Below are positions 6,318-6,373 of a stretch of 6,373 nt of DNA, piece after piece (the stretch's first letter is position 1; every line of letters begins with the position of its first letter). Source of the DNA: Clostridia bacterium. Lineage in GTDB: Bacteria; Bacillota; Clostridia; Oscillospirales; CAG-272. A model generated the notes under the pieces. The model searched no databases, had not been told where the DNA came from, and saw only the letters and a program-made list of their open reading frames with translations. The stretch spans positions 1 to 6,373 of the forward strand of contig JAFTKV010000107.1 of assembly GCA_017453085.1 (NCBI GenBank), in the 5' to 3' direction. The translations under genes and the position numbers were made by a program.

Positions 6318-6373
6318 AAAGAATAAAATTTACGATAGCAATTCCAGACCGATCGTAGTCTTTGGACCATGAC

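Noticed and set aside
6330..6371. Possible tail of an upstream minus-strand gene ending HGPKTTIGLELLS
   Set aside because: Only 13 codons are visible. Another minus-strand frame (WSKDYDRSGIAIV) looks as plausible, and there is no terminator after either, so no gene can be supported.
1..6373. CRISPR array, tRNA or rRNA genes, insertion sequence or attachment site
   Set aside because: I saw no regularly spaced repeats, no cloverleaf-like sequence, no transposase and no direct repeats flanking the regulator gene when reading both strands.

Overview
The window looks like ordinary chromosome from an anaerobic, low-to-mid-GC Firmicute of the class Clostridia. The ABC-F protein, the small alarmone synthetase tail and the long clostridial-type glutamyl-tRNA synthetase all read like that group. 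Sigma-A-type promoters and AAGGAG-like ribosome binding sites support this. The assignment is by resemblance from memory; no database was searched.

Layout. (1) Positions 2-226, plus strand: the last 74 codons of a small alarmone (p)ppGpp synthetase, closed by a strong hairpin-plus-T-run terminator at 235-267. (2) A 17-bp-spaced promoter (278-306) drives a two-domain ABC-F ATPase (338-1933). (3) A perfect 17-bp hairpin at 1949-1990 separates this gene from a convergent minus-strand gene. (4) That gene, 2026-2772, encodes an XRE-type helix-turn-helix regulator. It has its own strong promoter (2818-2846) with palindromic and repeated sequences around it. (5) A terminator at 2888-2925 ends the next minus-strand unit, a two-gene operon in which gltX (glutamyl-tRNA synthetase, 4623-6290) is followed after 29 bases by glnS (glutaminyl-tRNA synthetase, 2938-4593). 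The operon probably starts from an extended -10 promoter at 6309-6317. Bases 6318-6373 hold no feature I can support.

How the parts relate. The gltX-glnS pair charges the Glu and Gln tRNAs from one transcript, which implies direct Gln-tRNA charging. This route is not the rule in Firmicutes, where many species make Gln-tRNA by amidating Glu-tRNA. The ABC-F protein should act on ribosomes, and the alarmone synthetase answers translational or nutrient stress. Translation is therefore a loose common theme, but terminators and separate promoters show four independent transcription units. The regulator gene between them is visibly more AT-rich and uses codons its neighbours avoid, so it may be a later arrival.

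I did not find a clearly new system. The best observation is that the ABC-F protein has lost its sequence motifs in a crossed pattern. One composite ATP site is kept whole, while every motif of the other site that I could check is degraded.
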